Below, piece after piece: positions 1 to 12,065 of a DNA stretch of 64,000 nucleotides. Below the pieces are notes generated by a model. That model made no database searches. It saw only the letters and a list, made by a program, of their open reading frames with translations, and was not told where the DNA came from. The translations under genes were made by a program, and so were the position numbers. The stretch's first letter is position 1. Each line of letters starts with the position of its first letter. The stretch is taken from positions 3,564,215 to 3,628,214 of the forward strand of contig MU004181.1 of NCBI GenBank assembly GCA_010093605.1, read 5' to 3'. Source of the DNA: Lophium mytilinum. Lineage: Eukaryota > Ascomycota > Dothideomycetes > Mytilinidiales > Mytilinidiaceae.

Positions 1-3000
1 AAGTCGCTGTTCCTAAGCACCTTGTTTGCCCACACGCGCCCAGCCATTGCCATCTTCTCTGCCTGCTTTCGGCCGTCTTCCTCTCCAGACATGTACCGCA
101 CAGCCTCTAGGTGCTCGTCTCCCCTGAGCGACAATGGGACGTAGTGCACCCACGGCTTCAGCCACTCCTTATGCCATTCCTGGAAGATGGCCATCTTGTA
201 CACCAAGCTCTTGCTTTTCAGGAACGCGTAGAATCGGCCACTGAAAGCGTTGCCATCCATGTCGAGAAGATGTCTCCATTTCCAGGCGTCCTGTCCATCA
301 ACACGGTCTACAACCTCGAAAAACTCTTTCTGTGCATCGCAGTCTCCTTCGTCGCACTGGCCTAGATGGGAGAACTTGACGTCGATGACATTTTTGAAGT
401 CGTCACGCGGGACTTCTTCGATCTGCCAATCTGGTGGGGTAGCTTGGCCGTGTTTGACAATGATCTTGGCCGTGTCTGGTGCGTTTAGTCGCTGAACGAT
501 GTGCTGCCGGTGCTGTCGCCTCCAGCCTCCATTGCGACTGAAACCACCAGTCGTCGATCCACGCCAATAAAGACTGTCGGTCTTGTTGTCCCAGGTCGTA
601 TCGCGAGTTTCATCATAACCCACTCTTGTATCCCAGTACCAAGGACTAGGGTACAAGATATCTTGGTACGACGATACTTTAGACTGCGAAAATATCGGGA
701 TCAAGTCGTGAACAATATTGTAGGCGTTAGGACGCTCGAAGAAGCCGTAGGTGTGGCTCAGCGAGGGAGAGTTGCAGATGTTTCCAAAAGCAGAAGCATT
801 GTAGACAAAGCCCAGAGAGGTTGCCGAATACGAAGTCAGATTATCAGCAGTATGATCTTCATAGCTCCTGGAAGGACTCTCTGGAGAACAAGACATGCGA
901 GAATGTGTCCAGGTCTGCTGGTGTGCAAATCTGTTGAAACGGGTAGTCTTGAAGTCTTCGATACGTTTGCCGTCATTCATATCTTTTGGCCGGGTGGAGA
1001 ATTTGTTCCTCGGTGTACGGTTCCCGAAAGCTGCAGGCATCCTCTGATCTTTTGCAGCTTGAACCATTTGGGACAGTTGATCATGCGGCACTACCACACG
1101 AGGTTCGTCGTGAACGTTGAAAGCGAGATCCATATCAGGCAAGAATTCCATGAACTGGCTCATCATGCCGACAGTGGCTTTTTGTTGCCATTCAGGACCC
1201 CCTTCGACTTTGACAGTGACTCCGTCCCGTATCAGAACACCGATCAATGCGTTCTCTTCCATTCCCAAGGCCTCTCTTACCCGAGCCCTAATAGTCGATG
1301 GCTTCAGCGCCCAGAACGGGAGAAGTGTTTCTTGGATGGTATCAAACTCGTCAATCAGCTCAACTCCAGACCTCTGCGCGAACTCATACCAACGGTCGAA
1401 GTTCGGCGGAGGTGGGATTCCATATCTACGCCGATATTCTGTGACTGCTGCCGCCAGCGACTTTGATTGTCGGTCTTGTAAATCCCGGAAATCTTGTTCT
1501 GCCGACTTGATGAGCTGGTCAATCGGATGACCTAACTTGGTGTCCAGAGGAATTGGCCCAAGCGCTGATTCGGGAGGCAAGTCAAAAAACGCGCTAGGTG
1601 GATCCATAGCATCCCCTGATCTGAACGCAACATTACCGTAAAAGTTTTTCGTGAGCATTACGAGGAAAGACACTGATACAAGCAAGAAAAGGAGGCGCCG
1701 GGCTCGCGTCGTCATCCTACGATCGGTTGACGCGTTCGACGAAGACGATGGATTGAACAAGAACAGGATAGACGCGGCCCCAAAGATAATCAGGAACCAA
1801 ACGCCAGAAAATGATGCTCCCATCTGTAAGCGCGCAATGAGGTAAGAGCCCACAGCGATGAGAGCTGTCGGAAGGGCGCCTTGGTAATGAAGCTATGAGG
1901 AAGCAACGAGTGTTAGCGAAGTCCGTAAAATGTTGGGGAAACGAGAGCTCCTGTCAATAGCAGCGGAAAAGCGCGAGGAACAGAGAAAGATGGTGAGTCC
2001 CCCGCTCATGTGGCCCAGTCACGAGATAGCACTGCCGCATTGGGTATTATGGAGGCATTGCGGGCCAAATTTGCCTAAGGGAAGAAGAGGTCGGCATACC
2101 GTTACAAAGAGTAGGAAAGACTTAAGCGCATTGACGATGCTCATGACCAGGCATTGTCGTATCATTCGCCCTGGACCTTGGACCCCCCTCCAGTCTTCGC
2201 GACCTCCTTCCATATCCCAGATCTCAGGACTCCATATCAAAACCTCTGTCCTGAAATCTTCCATGCAAAAGGTTGCGATTCCGGTTGTCACGGCCATGAC
2301 GATCGCGACATCTCTGAGCGATGTCAAGTAATGGCTCTGCCTTGCACCACTCATAGATTCTCGCCTTGAAAACGAACCATTGGCAGAGACAAAGCCTCTG
2401 CTGCTAGCCTTTTCAGCATCCTTCGTGCTTGTTATCGCGTTTTCAAAGAAGACCAAGCCCGCGGCTGTGAATATAACGGTACTCAATCCAAGAGCAGACG
2501 TGGGGGCTGTGTTGTAGGGAGTGCGAAGCACAATCGCGGCAGTTACTGTGATTACGAAGATGAGGCGCGAAGACCCGGTTCTAGTGCTCTTGTCTGCGCT
2601 AGAGTGACCGTCGATTGCGTGGTCTGTGAGAGGAATGAAGGCGGGGACAATTCCGGTATTGGTCCATAAGTCGGTCTCGAGAAGAAAGTAGACGACGGCA
2701 GGAAGAAAGGCCTAGGAGTTGAATTAGCTAGCGGAATGCAAAGTATAGAAGTGTCGCCAACCTGCGCCCACCACATTCCTTCTCGGTCGCGGGCAGCTCG
2801 ATCACAGATCTGGGCTAATGCGAGCAGCGCTCCTGCAGCCCAGCACGACTTTCTCCTCTTCACATTGTCTAAGCCTGCGAGGACTCCTGCTCGAATTATG
2901 CTGAAAATCCACACCAGGGCCCATGATATGCTCGTTATAAGGAGGGAGTGTCGTTCTGGAGTGTTGACGGCGGTGGACACGCTTGCGGCCAGGAAGACAC

Positions 3001-3064
3001 ACGGGAGGAACAGGTGCGCGTGCTGAGCAACATTTTGGAGCACTGCTGTCGCGGCCGGGTGCAT
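1..3064 (-). CDS. GT90/CAP10-family glycosyltransferase, membrane anchored (3' end beyond window)
   Basis: Predicted glycosyltransferase of the CAP10 (capsule-associated, GT90) family, which transfers sugars in the secretory pathway. The coding strand runs right to left and continues past base 1. The start at 3064 opens a 101-codon first exon (2762-3064); a 50-nt intron follows (2712-2761) and the frame resumes with A-F-L-P-A-V-V-Y-F-L-L-E. Several hydrophobic segments in the first third indicate a multi-pass N-terminal region. A further intron ends before L-H-Y-Q-G-A-L-P (about 1890). From about 1750 to 1 one open frame encodes the lumenal region and catalytic domain, with the family hallmarks Y-W-R-G-S-T-T-G-G and D-M-D-G-N-A-F-S-G-R-F-Y-A-F-L-K-S-K-S. 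One or more introns between about 1893 and 2097 were not resolved. Donor sugar and target are unknown. Confidence 0.85.
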
Positions 3065-4449
3065 TGGGAGGGAGGGCTATCGGATGTCGAAGCACATGTC
3101 CTGACTGTCCGGTGCATTGGTCGAATCGTGAAAATGGGTCGTCTCGACAGGAGATGGTGAAGTTGGCAGACGCGCTAGAAATCCGGCGGGACGCCAAGAA
3201 GGCTAGATTCCTACCAACGTCCTTCCATCCCGGTCTCATTACCCCACGACATCTGCCACCGTCAGGGGCACCTAAAAGCTTCATGACGCCTTCAGAATAC
3301 TGACACCAATTCGGACGCTCTGAAAACGGGCTGGCGAAGAGGATTGTCGATTCAACGCGGACGAACTCATAAAATGCCATTTGCAAAGTTTTTCTGAGAA
3401 TCAAAGCATCCATTAGGAAGCAACTTTGAAATCTCCCAAGTCGAGTTCGCGTAATCATAGTAATATTTCTTTTCTTCTTGATAAAAAGGTGGAGCGCCTT
3501 TAGCAAGGTAGGGTTCATTGGGCTGAGAGGTTGAGATTCTTTCATAAGGCAACAAGATGAGCCTGCTGGAGCTATTCAAAGCCTCGAACTCTGCTTCTCT
3601 GATGCTTCATTACCTAGTCAACTTTACGAAGAGATGTTCGTTAGAGACCAGCAAAAACACATGCAGCAAGTGACAGTCCTCCAACGACTTGGAAGTGCAT
3701 TCGAGCCATGTTTCGTAAGCTTTGAACGGTTATTCGGCACTAAAAAGAGGTGGCGAAGAGCAAGGTGTATTTTCAATGGAGGGAGGTTCAAGTTTGGGCT
3801 TGCAAGGGAGTGTGGTGATGGGGCCTAGTCGTAGAAGGAAGAACGACGAATGGCAACGAGGATGAAGTACTTCTAAAGGTGTAGATGACATCAAGGGTCA
3901 TTGGCTTGATAGAAAGCAATTCCGGAGGAAGTGAACCAACTTATCGAGATTACGAAATATATGGGTTATATGATGTTGTATTACTTGAGCTAATTGCTTA
4001 CATGCTAAGAAATCCTCTAATCTATATCTGCTTCGGAGAGCCTGGAGGTATGAAATAGCACCACGTTAGCTAGAGTACCTGGCACCGCAGTAGGCAAAGT
4101 ACCTCGCGTCACAGGAGAGGGCCTTCGCAGCAACTAGAGATGAAAGGTTTCATCCTCCCTTGCTGTAACTACGCGTAACAAGAGTATTACTGTTCATCAT
4201 TCGAATATCCTCCGAGGTTGCAGCATGTAAGGGCCGTATTCACGAAAAGCAATGCAGTGGACCATCTCAAACGCCACCCGAGTTTTCCCAACCCCACATC
4301 GCACATCCTGGTACCAGAAAAACTCTGCAGATTCCACCTGTACTACGTAAAGTCATAAAGCTCCAACAGTCACGACGTTCGAGTATCGCTTTCACTATGC
4401 ACTTTAGTCCTGGGATATTTAGGCAACAGTTTTCATCGCCGTCATCTTC
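3065..4449. other. intergenic: GT90 upstream region, no gene seen
   Basis: This holds the 5' flank of the leftward GT90 gene and the upstream region of the tRNA. Short open frames exist (for example 3634-3828) but none shows family similarity, good codon structure or splice signals. No repeat was recognised. Confidence 0.5.
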
Positions 4450-4548
4450 GCCCGGTTAGCTCAATCGGTAGAGCGTGAGACTCTTATCACGGCTCTGTTA
4501 GCAGCGGTTGCAATCTCAAGGTTGCGGGTTCGACCCCCGCATCGGGCT
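4450..4548 (+). tRNA. tRNA-Lys (anticodon CTT), with intron
   Basis: The 99-nt gene folds as a complete cloverleaf. The acceptor stem pairs GCCCGGT with ATCGGGC, the D arm contains TTAGCTCAATCGGTAGAGC, and the T arm reads GCGGGTTCGACCCCCGC (B box GGTTCGACCCC). The anticodon stem is TGAGA/TCTCA with loop CTCTTAA, so the anticodon is CTT, decoding AAG lysine. A 26-nt intron (4487-4512) interrupts the loop one base 3' of the anticodon, the canonical place for eukaryotic nuclear tRNA introns. Confidence 0.95.
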
Positions 4549-7500
4549 CAATTCCCGGTGGTTTCAAATCATCCTAATTAATTTTTTTTCCTTAATTTTT
4601 GGTTGCTTGGTGGTGGGTGGGCATGATCACTTCGCTATAATGTTTTATGCCGCGAGTGTTTGATCAATTCTTTTTGCTAGGAAGAAGCTTTGGTGCATGA
4701 AGCGTGCACTTGCAAATCATGTTTCACAATATGGGGGAATCAAATATTAAGTGTGGGCAAATTTCGATTTTGCAATTCTGTTCGGTGGGTATAGAGGCTA
4801 TTCGGAGTTGAGACATCCTTAGCGCATTCGCGAGCAACTTTCCAAAACCACGACCTTTGCGACCGAAGATCACAATCTGCTCGTGGATTTTACGACATCA
4901 ACTCGTTGCCAGATCCAGTCATCGGTCGTGACGAGGTTGCTTGATGTTCACCGTTCAGTTCTGTATTGCTTTTGGTTCTGCTATCTTAACATCTTAGAGT
5001 CATCCAGCCACCACAGCATGCGCCTGGGGAATAGATACCACCCGCTTCCATCCCGCTTCCTGCAGTCCTTCGCCGCTCCGACCAGGTGGTGTGTTGTTTT
5101 ACGCTAAATTGCGAATATTCCTTTCTCACCACGCAGCCAGTCAGGCCACCGCATCGAACTGTCGCTCTCTGAAATTCGTAAATGCGTCTCCCGTAGCCTG
5201 CAACGCCGTCTCAGAATCAGCCTTACCCACCGACCGCGTTTGTCGTTGCTTTTCGACGTTGAAACGGCTTAAACGCGCGTGGGGGAGGCAGCCTATCCGC
5301 CAGATTTTTCCAGAAACGGAGGTTTTTTGGGGGTTCGAGTGGGATGATGACAAGCGCCACCCCATCCTACGTTCACCGATGGCGCCCATTGAGGGCTTGA
5401 CTTCCCTTCCCTCCTTCCCATCGCGGATCCTCTGAAGCAGCGTCATGGCCTGTCACCTGCTATCATAGAACCACTGTATCACCTTCGCGGGCGCAGCTGA
5501 GATGAGAAGCTGCGTGTGCCGCCTGACGGGGCCTCTCCCCCAGGGCAGGGGTTGGCCTGGGAGCCTGGCTCAATGCAACTTTGTCACCTGGAAGGATTCA
5601 CATGGGTCTGCCGTTCGTCGTCGCCGGCAACGTCAGATTTAACGTTGCAGCAGCAAGCAAGTCCTAGCGGGCTGCAAGGAGCGTCGAAAAACGTTGTTCC
5701 TGCATGGCGTCTGCTGGTCTGCCCCTTGCGGATGCGGACCCGGGTTCGATAATTCCGTTGGGACTACTCACCCCACAATTGGCAGGCCTGCGTACCTAAA
5801 TGGCGCATATTGGAGGCTTGATCCCTCCTCTGATCAACTGCCTCTCGGGTCAGGCCCAGGCAAGGTTACGCAGAGGATTGCATTAGCGGTGCGTTTGTCG
5901 GGTCCGCTGGTCTACTACCAGTAAGCAGTTCACAAGGTCATCGAGAACTCGGGTCTGCAAACCGACGGGTTGGCAATTTGCATGGGTTCGGGGACCGTTT
6001 ACGTTGATGTCCGCAGCGAATCCATGTCCCGCTTCCATTCATCTTGGAACCGATGCTTGGACGGATGCAAGAATCCGCAGTGGACTCGATTTTTGAGATG
6101 ACGCAGTCTGCCGACGGGTAGCGGTGCAAGGACGGATAGCAGGTCACAGCATGTCCCTCGCCGTGATGCTGGGAGGCGTTTGGGATGTGAAGAGGACAGC
6201 CATAGGTGGTACAAGGAGCGAAGCCTGGTCCTCGGGCCGAGTGATACCGTAGAATATTTGGGCCTGTGGCTCCAAGATTTCGTAAACATATAGGCTTGGC
6301 AAGTTGATCTAATGATAGGTAGTAAAATGAGTGATTCGGTGCAGTTCAGGGCCAGCCAAGCGAACAATGATGTAAAAGAAGCAGAGACTGTGTCCCGATT
6401 CGCTATGTGGAGTTACAATTATCCCAGCACCCTGTTGATAGAGTGGAGCACCCGTGGAGGTTTCTCCCGGCTATTATATTTGACGTCGTTTGGTGACGGT
6501 GCTACATCAAGCAAGAGTCTGGAGGGTGATAATCTTGGCGATCCCATCCAAACCCGACATCCTCACACAACGGCGCCAAAACACAGATGCAGATCGCCGA
6601 GGTCGGCAGAACCTGTCGGAGCTTGAAAAATGGCCTAGACGAGAGCCGTGGCGGCCGTGGAACGTTTTGACGATGCAGCTGGGCAACCTCTTACGGCGCG
6701 TCTGGTCAGTCGAGTACTCGACGACAGCTGCAAACGGAACGGTCGAGAGGTCACAAAAGTTGTCGTACGCTGCTCACGGGACCGATCAGGCAAGGCGTGG
6801 TCCAATTAGGCCGCGTGGAACACGGCTGGGGCTATTTCTGCGAGCCCACGTTACCCCGTCGTCCCGGCAAACCCCCTTTCTGCAGCCTGCAGGACGAGAC
6901 TCCACTGCCATTTCTTCTCCACGTGTAAGCCCTGCCTCGCTTCCGCTCCAATGGGTTTCCTGCAGACGCCTGCTAAGGGCGCCATACCGGTCTCCCCGCA
7001 GCCTTGATTGTGGAGATGGCCCATAGCACAGCCGTATAATAGCACAGCGACCTGGCTCCAGGTCGCACCGCGTGTGCAGAGTGCCAGCCCGGCCTGCGCT
7101 GCGATGTAGGGCCTGAATCGGTGCGGTGCCGAGCGCCCTTCCTCCGTTACCCTTGCTGCGACGCGGACACGGAGCCGGCTGGGGGAGGTGGCAGACACTG
7201 CCAGACGGCTGCGAAACGGCCATTATTGATATCGGTGTGCGGTTGCAACGCGGTATGGACATGGTGAGCAAAGGAGTCCCGTCGGCGCAGAGGACAGGTC
7301 TCACTCCCATTCTGTCCGGCCCCTGTCAGAAATCGCAGCTGAAAGGTGCGAGTCGATCGTGGCATGTCGAAAGGGCCTAAATTGGTGCCCGCTTTTAGTC
7401 GATGCTGCCGCTCTGTGAGAGTCAGCGAGGCTGCCGCACCCTCATCCCTTTTCTTTATGCTTTCACACTGGGCAGTCTGGCAACAATGTGACACATCGCC

Positions 7501-9130
7501 GCGAAGCCTGGAGGCTGCGTGTCCGGCGTGCTTGACAACGCACCCATCTGCCATGTCATGATGGGATCCGAGCCCTGATTCAACGTCTCGGGCATGCGAG
7601 ACTGAGAGTCATCCAAGGGCCTTGCCCGCCGCGAACGGGTAGAGAATCCGCCTCCTGCAGCCTGCTTAGATCTGCTGCTGGTAGCACCGCGGAACGCCAG
7701 ATGAACATCCCGGACCAGGGAATCGCTGGGACGGAAGCATCGCGAGCACTTCCGCCAGCTGTAGTGCAGCGCGGCGCGGAAGGCTTGCAGGGCCATGCTG
7801 ATCAAGAGTCGGTTCCAAATGCGACATGTTTGAGGTGTAGCGAGAGACTGCTCAGTCAGGCTCTGGCGAGCGAGCAAAGCGGCATATGTGACACGGGAAC
7901 CCGCACAGCAGCTTCACCTCTCTTTATGACCGGCTGAATGCCACTTCTAGGCGTCAGCGAGACGGATATGGGCCGCATTCAGTCGCGCGTTTGCTCCTCC
8001 ATGTTGCGTTAGGCGCACGCAGGGGGGCCGGGCGCGGATGCAGGTCCGCAGCAGCAGGGAGATCAAACGCGTTTCTAGACTCCTTCCAGAAGAAAGCAGC
8101 CAAGCGACGCCATTAAAGCGGCGCGGAGCGAGTAATTCATGGAATTGTGCCGCCGGTGCGAGGTGTGGCACAGGGCGCGCCGGTGAGCCTCCTGAGCGTC
8201 TGGAGGCCTGACAATAATGACGCCGTCCATCGCCCATCGCAACGGGGAATCGGTCTGCATCCGCCGCCTCAGGGTGCTGGAGAGCGCGTGCGGCGACGGA
8301 GGGCCCGCGATGCTATGGACGGGCAGAGAGTGCGGGTCGGCACAGCGGGATGCAGGCTAGAGTCGTGGGCAGTTGAGATATCCCACGTGGATCAGACGGC
8401 GCCTATCACGAGCTGGGGGCGCGCACGCCGGGGGCGCTGTGGCAGAGACAAAAGAAACGGGGGCGTCGTTGAGATAGATCCGCCAAAAGCAAAAGCGACT
8501 GACTCCGTCCCTGAGGGTTGGGACGATGGAGCTTACCAGGCAGCTGGAGTGGGCCCGACGGGGAAGACATCCGCAGCCTGGAGGCGCTTCCACGGCCGTT
8601 CTGGCGAGTCAAACAGGGCAGATTGGGCGCAGGGGCAGAGGGAGGCAGCGGAGGGTCGCAGAGCAGCGGAGGAGCACAGGAGCAGCAGCGGCACAGCGGC
8701 GTCGTCGGCTGGCCACCGCATGTCAGTTGGGCCGCTCGCCATCAGATAGAGGCGGTCCGCAGGCGGTGGTGTGGGTGAGCACATGTGTGCATTGCAGCTC
8801 GGGAGACTGGCGGCGAGCGAACAGTGAAAGAGGCCGGCAACGTGGACGCTCGGCCGGGCTGGGCGGCCCATGGAACACGGATTCAGTGGTTCTAGCGCCA
8901 GCTGCAGGTACGGCCTTAGCGTGCAGCGCCGGCAGGGTGTGCAGGGCAACCCTTTCGTTTGGGACGGACGATCCGCGCATTTGCAGGGAGGCTGCAGGGA
9001 GGCTGCGAGAGTGAGTGTGAAACAGGCCGCCGTCGGTCCCGGCACGTCATGTAAAATGTTGCCTCTGAAAGCACACGGACACTGGCCAAATTTCACCTGT
9101 CTCGCCGCGCCGCTCACCCCTTAACGGCCC
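4549..9130. other. 4.6-kb gene-poor block, GC-rich in its right half
   Basis: No protein gene or RNA gene could be supported on either strand. The left part (to about 6400) has ordinary composition; from about 6500 to 9100 the sequence becomes clearly GC-rich, which produces many long chance frames (for example 8147-8749 on plus and 8533-9117 on minus) that overlap one another and have Arg/Ala/Pro-rich, low-information translations. It may be an extended regulatory region for a transcript starting near 9.1-9.6 kb, a decayed element, or simply GC-rich spacer. Confidence 0.4.
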
Positions 9131-10480
9131 AGCTTCTTACATATATGCCTGGCTCGCACCCGGAGCTCTCACATTCCTCCTATCCACATCCATCATCTCT
9201 ACCGTTTCCCGCCTCCCTTCACTCACTCTAAACACACTCGCCAGAGGCTGCCCGGCTGTAGCACTCTGCTCTCGACCTCTCCATCTCTCGACACGTCTGC
9301 CACAGCTCCACTGCTCCACCAACACGAGACTCGTACCTCTTCCTCGGTCACCACCACCCCAGCTGTCCGCTTTCGACGCTGTCGCGCCTCGCACACCGTC
9401 GACCAGCTCTGCGCACTGCGTCTGTAGCCTGCCCTGTTGCAACACCAGCCGCCGCGCTGCAGTACCTCGTGAGTCACGTCGCCGCTGCATAAGCTGACCG
9501 CATCGCGAGCCCTCGACTGACTCCTATAAAGGACCTCACGCCCACGCTCTCCGCCATGATACTCCGGGAAACCGTCTCTCTCAACATGGGTCGCGGTGCT
9601 TACGATACCACGGGAACACCCAAGCCCCCACCGCCGCCGCCCAAGCGACGATAGCGAATTATCCCATCATCGACAACCACCAGCGGTGGCCATGGTTGCT
9701 TTTTCCCTTGACGACGCCCCTCGCCTCCAGCAGCCGACGCGCTCGCCATCGTCAGAGTTCCACGACTTTCGCTCGGTGTCTATCGAACAGAGGGATGGCA
9801 TGTCCTGCGATGTAAGTACAGTCCCAGCGGATCGGCACCGCACCTTGCATGCGTCAGCGCCCTGACTGATTACTCGGCAGCCCCCCTGCGCCTAGCTCTC
9901 TCACTACCACCTCAACCGTTCCCATCCTACGCGCCTTGCGCATTTCCCCCTCGGCTGTTCTCGCGATTACGCTTTTTAATATCGAGCGACTCTTTATCCA
10001 TCCCGGCGCGCCTAATACCCGTCAGCGTTCACGAGCGACCATCTGCGACTTTTCCCTTGCACATCCCGGCCTGGCTTACGGTTCAACATCTGGCATATCG
10101 ACACCCCTGTATCACTAGTTTGCTCAGCGACGTTTCTCCTTGCTTTCATCAGCACCTTTAGCGACACATTTCCTTGCGGCTCAAAAAATTTCATTTCGGC
10201 GTTTTTAGACAGGACGGCTCAGGCACAAGGATACCAAAAAATCAGGTTGTTTCTTTTCATGGATTAGCATTGGGTAGAATTTCATCGCCTGCGGCTCGCG
10301 CTGCAATCTGGCATGGATTTTTTGTACTATATAGCTCGGCAGCCGTCGGCGAGGTTTGTGGGTGCCACTGCACCCCGATATCACTCTCGCCGGGCGGCCT
10401 TTCGTCTGAGCGGTGACGAGATTGATGCTCAGTGACGTTTCGGAGCTGGAGGTGCCTGGTCGGGCCTGTGTATCGTTAGA
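9131..10480 (+). other. candidate transcribed region with a spliced short ORF
   Basis: A C/T-rich stretch (about 9150-9450) resembling a fungal 5' leader is followed by TATAAA at 9525-9530 and short ORFs starting at 9556 and 9692. The 9692 ORF reaches a strong donor, GTAAGTAC at 9812, matched by a CTGAC branch site and acceptor ending at 9880. Splicing would give a 44-residue peptide (9692-9811 plus 9881-9895). A T-rich tract with poly-A-like runs follows (10180-10340). I recognise no family. It could be a non-coding RNA, a small-protein gene, or a 5' leader whose main ORF I failed to see. Confidence 0.25.
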
Positions 10481-10889
10481 CATTGCTGGGGCTGCAAAAT
10501 AGACTTGTAATCATCACAATCAGATTTCACATTCTCCAAACACTCTACTGGCCCATACCGGGGAATGCTCTCCCGCCGTGATGGATTGTGGTACACGGCG
10601 TTGCGGACCAGCGCCGTTTGGCGTAGCGATAGGCTGCACTATGCAGCCGCTCCCCATTCTAATTCCACTGAAGGGAGTAGTGTCCCTTGCGTGCGCCACC
10701 AAAGGCATCCTCATTCTCCTGTCGGAGCCTTGGCGTGGAGGCCACAAACCCCCACCTGCAAGTCGTCACGCCGCTGGACCTCACCTCCACCATCACCAAA
10801 CGCCCGCAACCAGCCACCCAGTCGCTCCCTGCCGCCCGCTTCGAAATTCTCCTTCCTTGCCTCGCACCAATATAGTGGACGCCGCCACC
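10481..10889 (+). promoter_or_regulatory. upstream region of ARPC5
   Basis: About 400 bp immediately upstream of the ARPC5 start. It ends in a C/T-rich leader (about 10740-10870) and a perfect vertebrate-like Kozak context, GCCGCCACCATGG, at the start codon. No specific operator was identified. Confidence 0.45.
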
Positions 10890-12065
10890 ATGGCTGCTGT
10901 CAACTGGCGCACTATCAATATCGACGCCCTCGACCCCGACTCCCCCGCCAACTTCGATCTCACCTCGCTCGCGCCCGCGGTTGCGCCCGTCTCGACGGCT
11001 GATGTGCAGAGTCTCGCGGGGCAGATCCGGCAGCTGCTGCGAGGCGGCGACAGTGAGGGTGCGCTGAGGGGCGCGCTGGAGAACCCGCCGTACGGTGCTG
11101 ATGAGAGGGGCAAGGTGTGTACTCCGTCGCCATTCCACCCCAGGCCATAGCAGCGGGCGGACTATTGGATGTCTCTGGGACCTGGGCCTCGTGAATACGG
11201 CCGCCACTGGGCCTCTGTGAGCAGAATGGGGGCGCCAGCAGCGTGGAAATGCGCAAACACCGAAACACACGCACACAGAGTACAGGGCTGACTGACGGTT
11301 TCACCGGATCAATAGGACGTCCACCTAGCCACCGTCATCGAGATCCTCCAGTCCATCAGGCAGTCGGACATGTCCCCGATCCTTAGTCGGATATACGAGT
11401 CGGATGGTGGGACCGAGGCGCTGGATGTCCTGATGAAATATGTGTACGCGCTCCCCATACTGCACACATGAATAGATCTCTCGTCAGCATGCTCTCCATA
11501 CCGCTATCTGGGCTCAAGGAGCTGTCCATGGTGTTCCGTATCCCGCGTTGGACAACTCGCTTGATATCGCTCGACTTGGTAGAGCTTACAGCTGACGCTT
11601 GGTTGCTCTCACAGGTACAAAGGCATGGGACACTCGAGCTCGGCAACAGCAACGAAGCAAATCACACCTCAAGCGACCGGCTTTTCACAAGTCCACGGGC
11701 GCGGCGGCGGCGAGGGAGGTGGGCAGGCCATGAGCGTGCTGCTAAGCTGGCACGAGAAGGTATGCACCGCTCTACGTTACTCTGTTCGCCCGTCTCTCAG
11801 CTTTCGACTCACGAGCAGCCTGCGCATCTATTGCTGGCGTCATTCATGAGATCATTCGCGAGATGTTTCGCGAGTATCTTCGTCTTGATTTTCTTTTTTG
11901 TCGTCATTCGCTGCCCCTAACATGTCTTTCTCCCAATCACGCCGCGAAGTCTCCACCCGCTTCACACATTGGTCCGAGCTAACACATCACCTGCCACCCC
12001 AGCTCGTGGAAATCGCAGGCCCAGGCTGCATCGTAAGGACAATGTCAGACAGACGGGTGGTTTGA
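10890..12065 (+). CDS. arc15: Arp2/3 complex 16-kDa subunit (ARPC5, p16-Arc)
   Basis: Smallest subunit of the Arp2/3 complex, which nucleates branched actin filaments for endocytosis and polar growth. Four exons: 10890-11114, 11316-11443, 11615-11759 and 12003-12065, giving 186 residues, the usual fungal length. Phases agree at every junction. Family hallmarks are N-W-R-T-I-N-I-D-A-L-D near the start, R-Q-L-L-R-G-G-D with G-A-L-E-N-P-P-Y-G, then L-Q-S-I-R-Q-S-D-M-S-P-I-L and the C-terminal M-S-V-L-L-S-W-H-E-K. The introns (201, 171 and 243 nt) are long for this window. The start was fixed by the family N-terminus and the GCCGCCACCATGG context. Confidence 0.96.

Noticed and set aside
501-1466. 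321-codon plus-strand frame
   Set aside because: It is antisense to the GT90/CAP10 coding frame, whose minus-strand translation carries clear family motifs.
5720-5760. T-arm-like GGGTTCGAT suggesting a second tRNA
   Set aside because: No matching T stem, acceptor stem or D arm could be formed around it.
8147-8749. 200-codon plus frame in the GC-rich block
   Set aside because: High GC removes stop codons by chance; overlapping frames of similar size exist on both strands and the peptide looks random.
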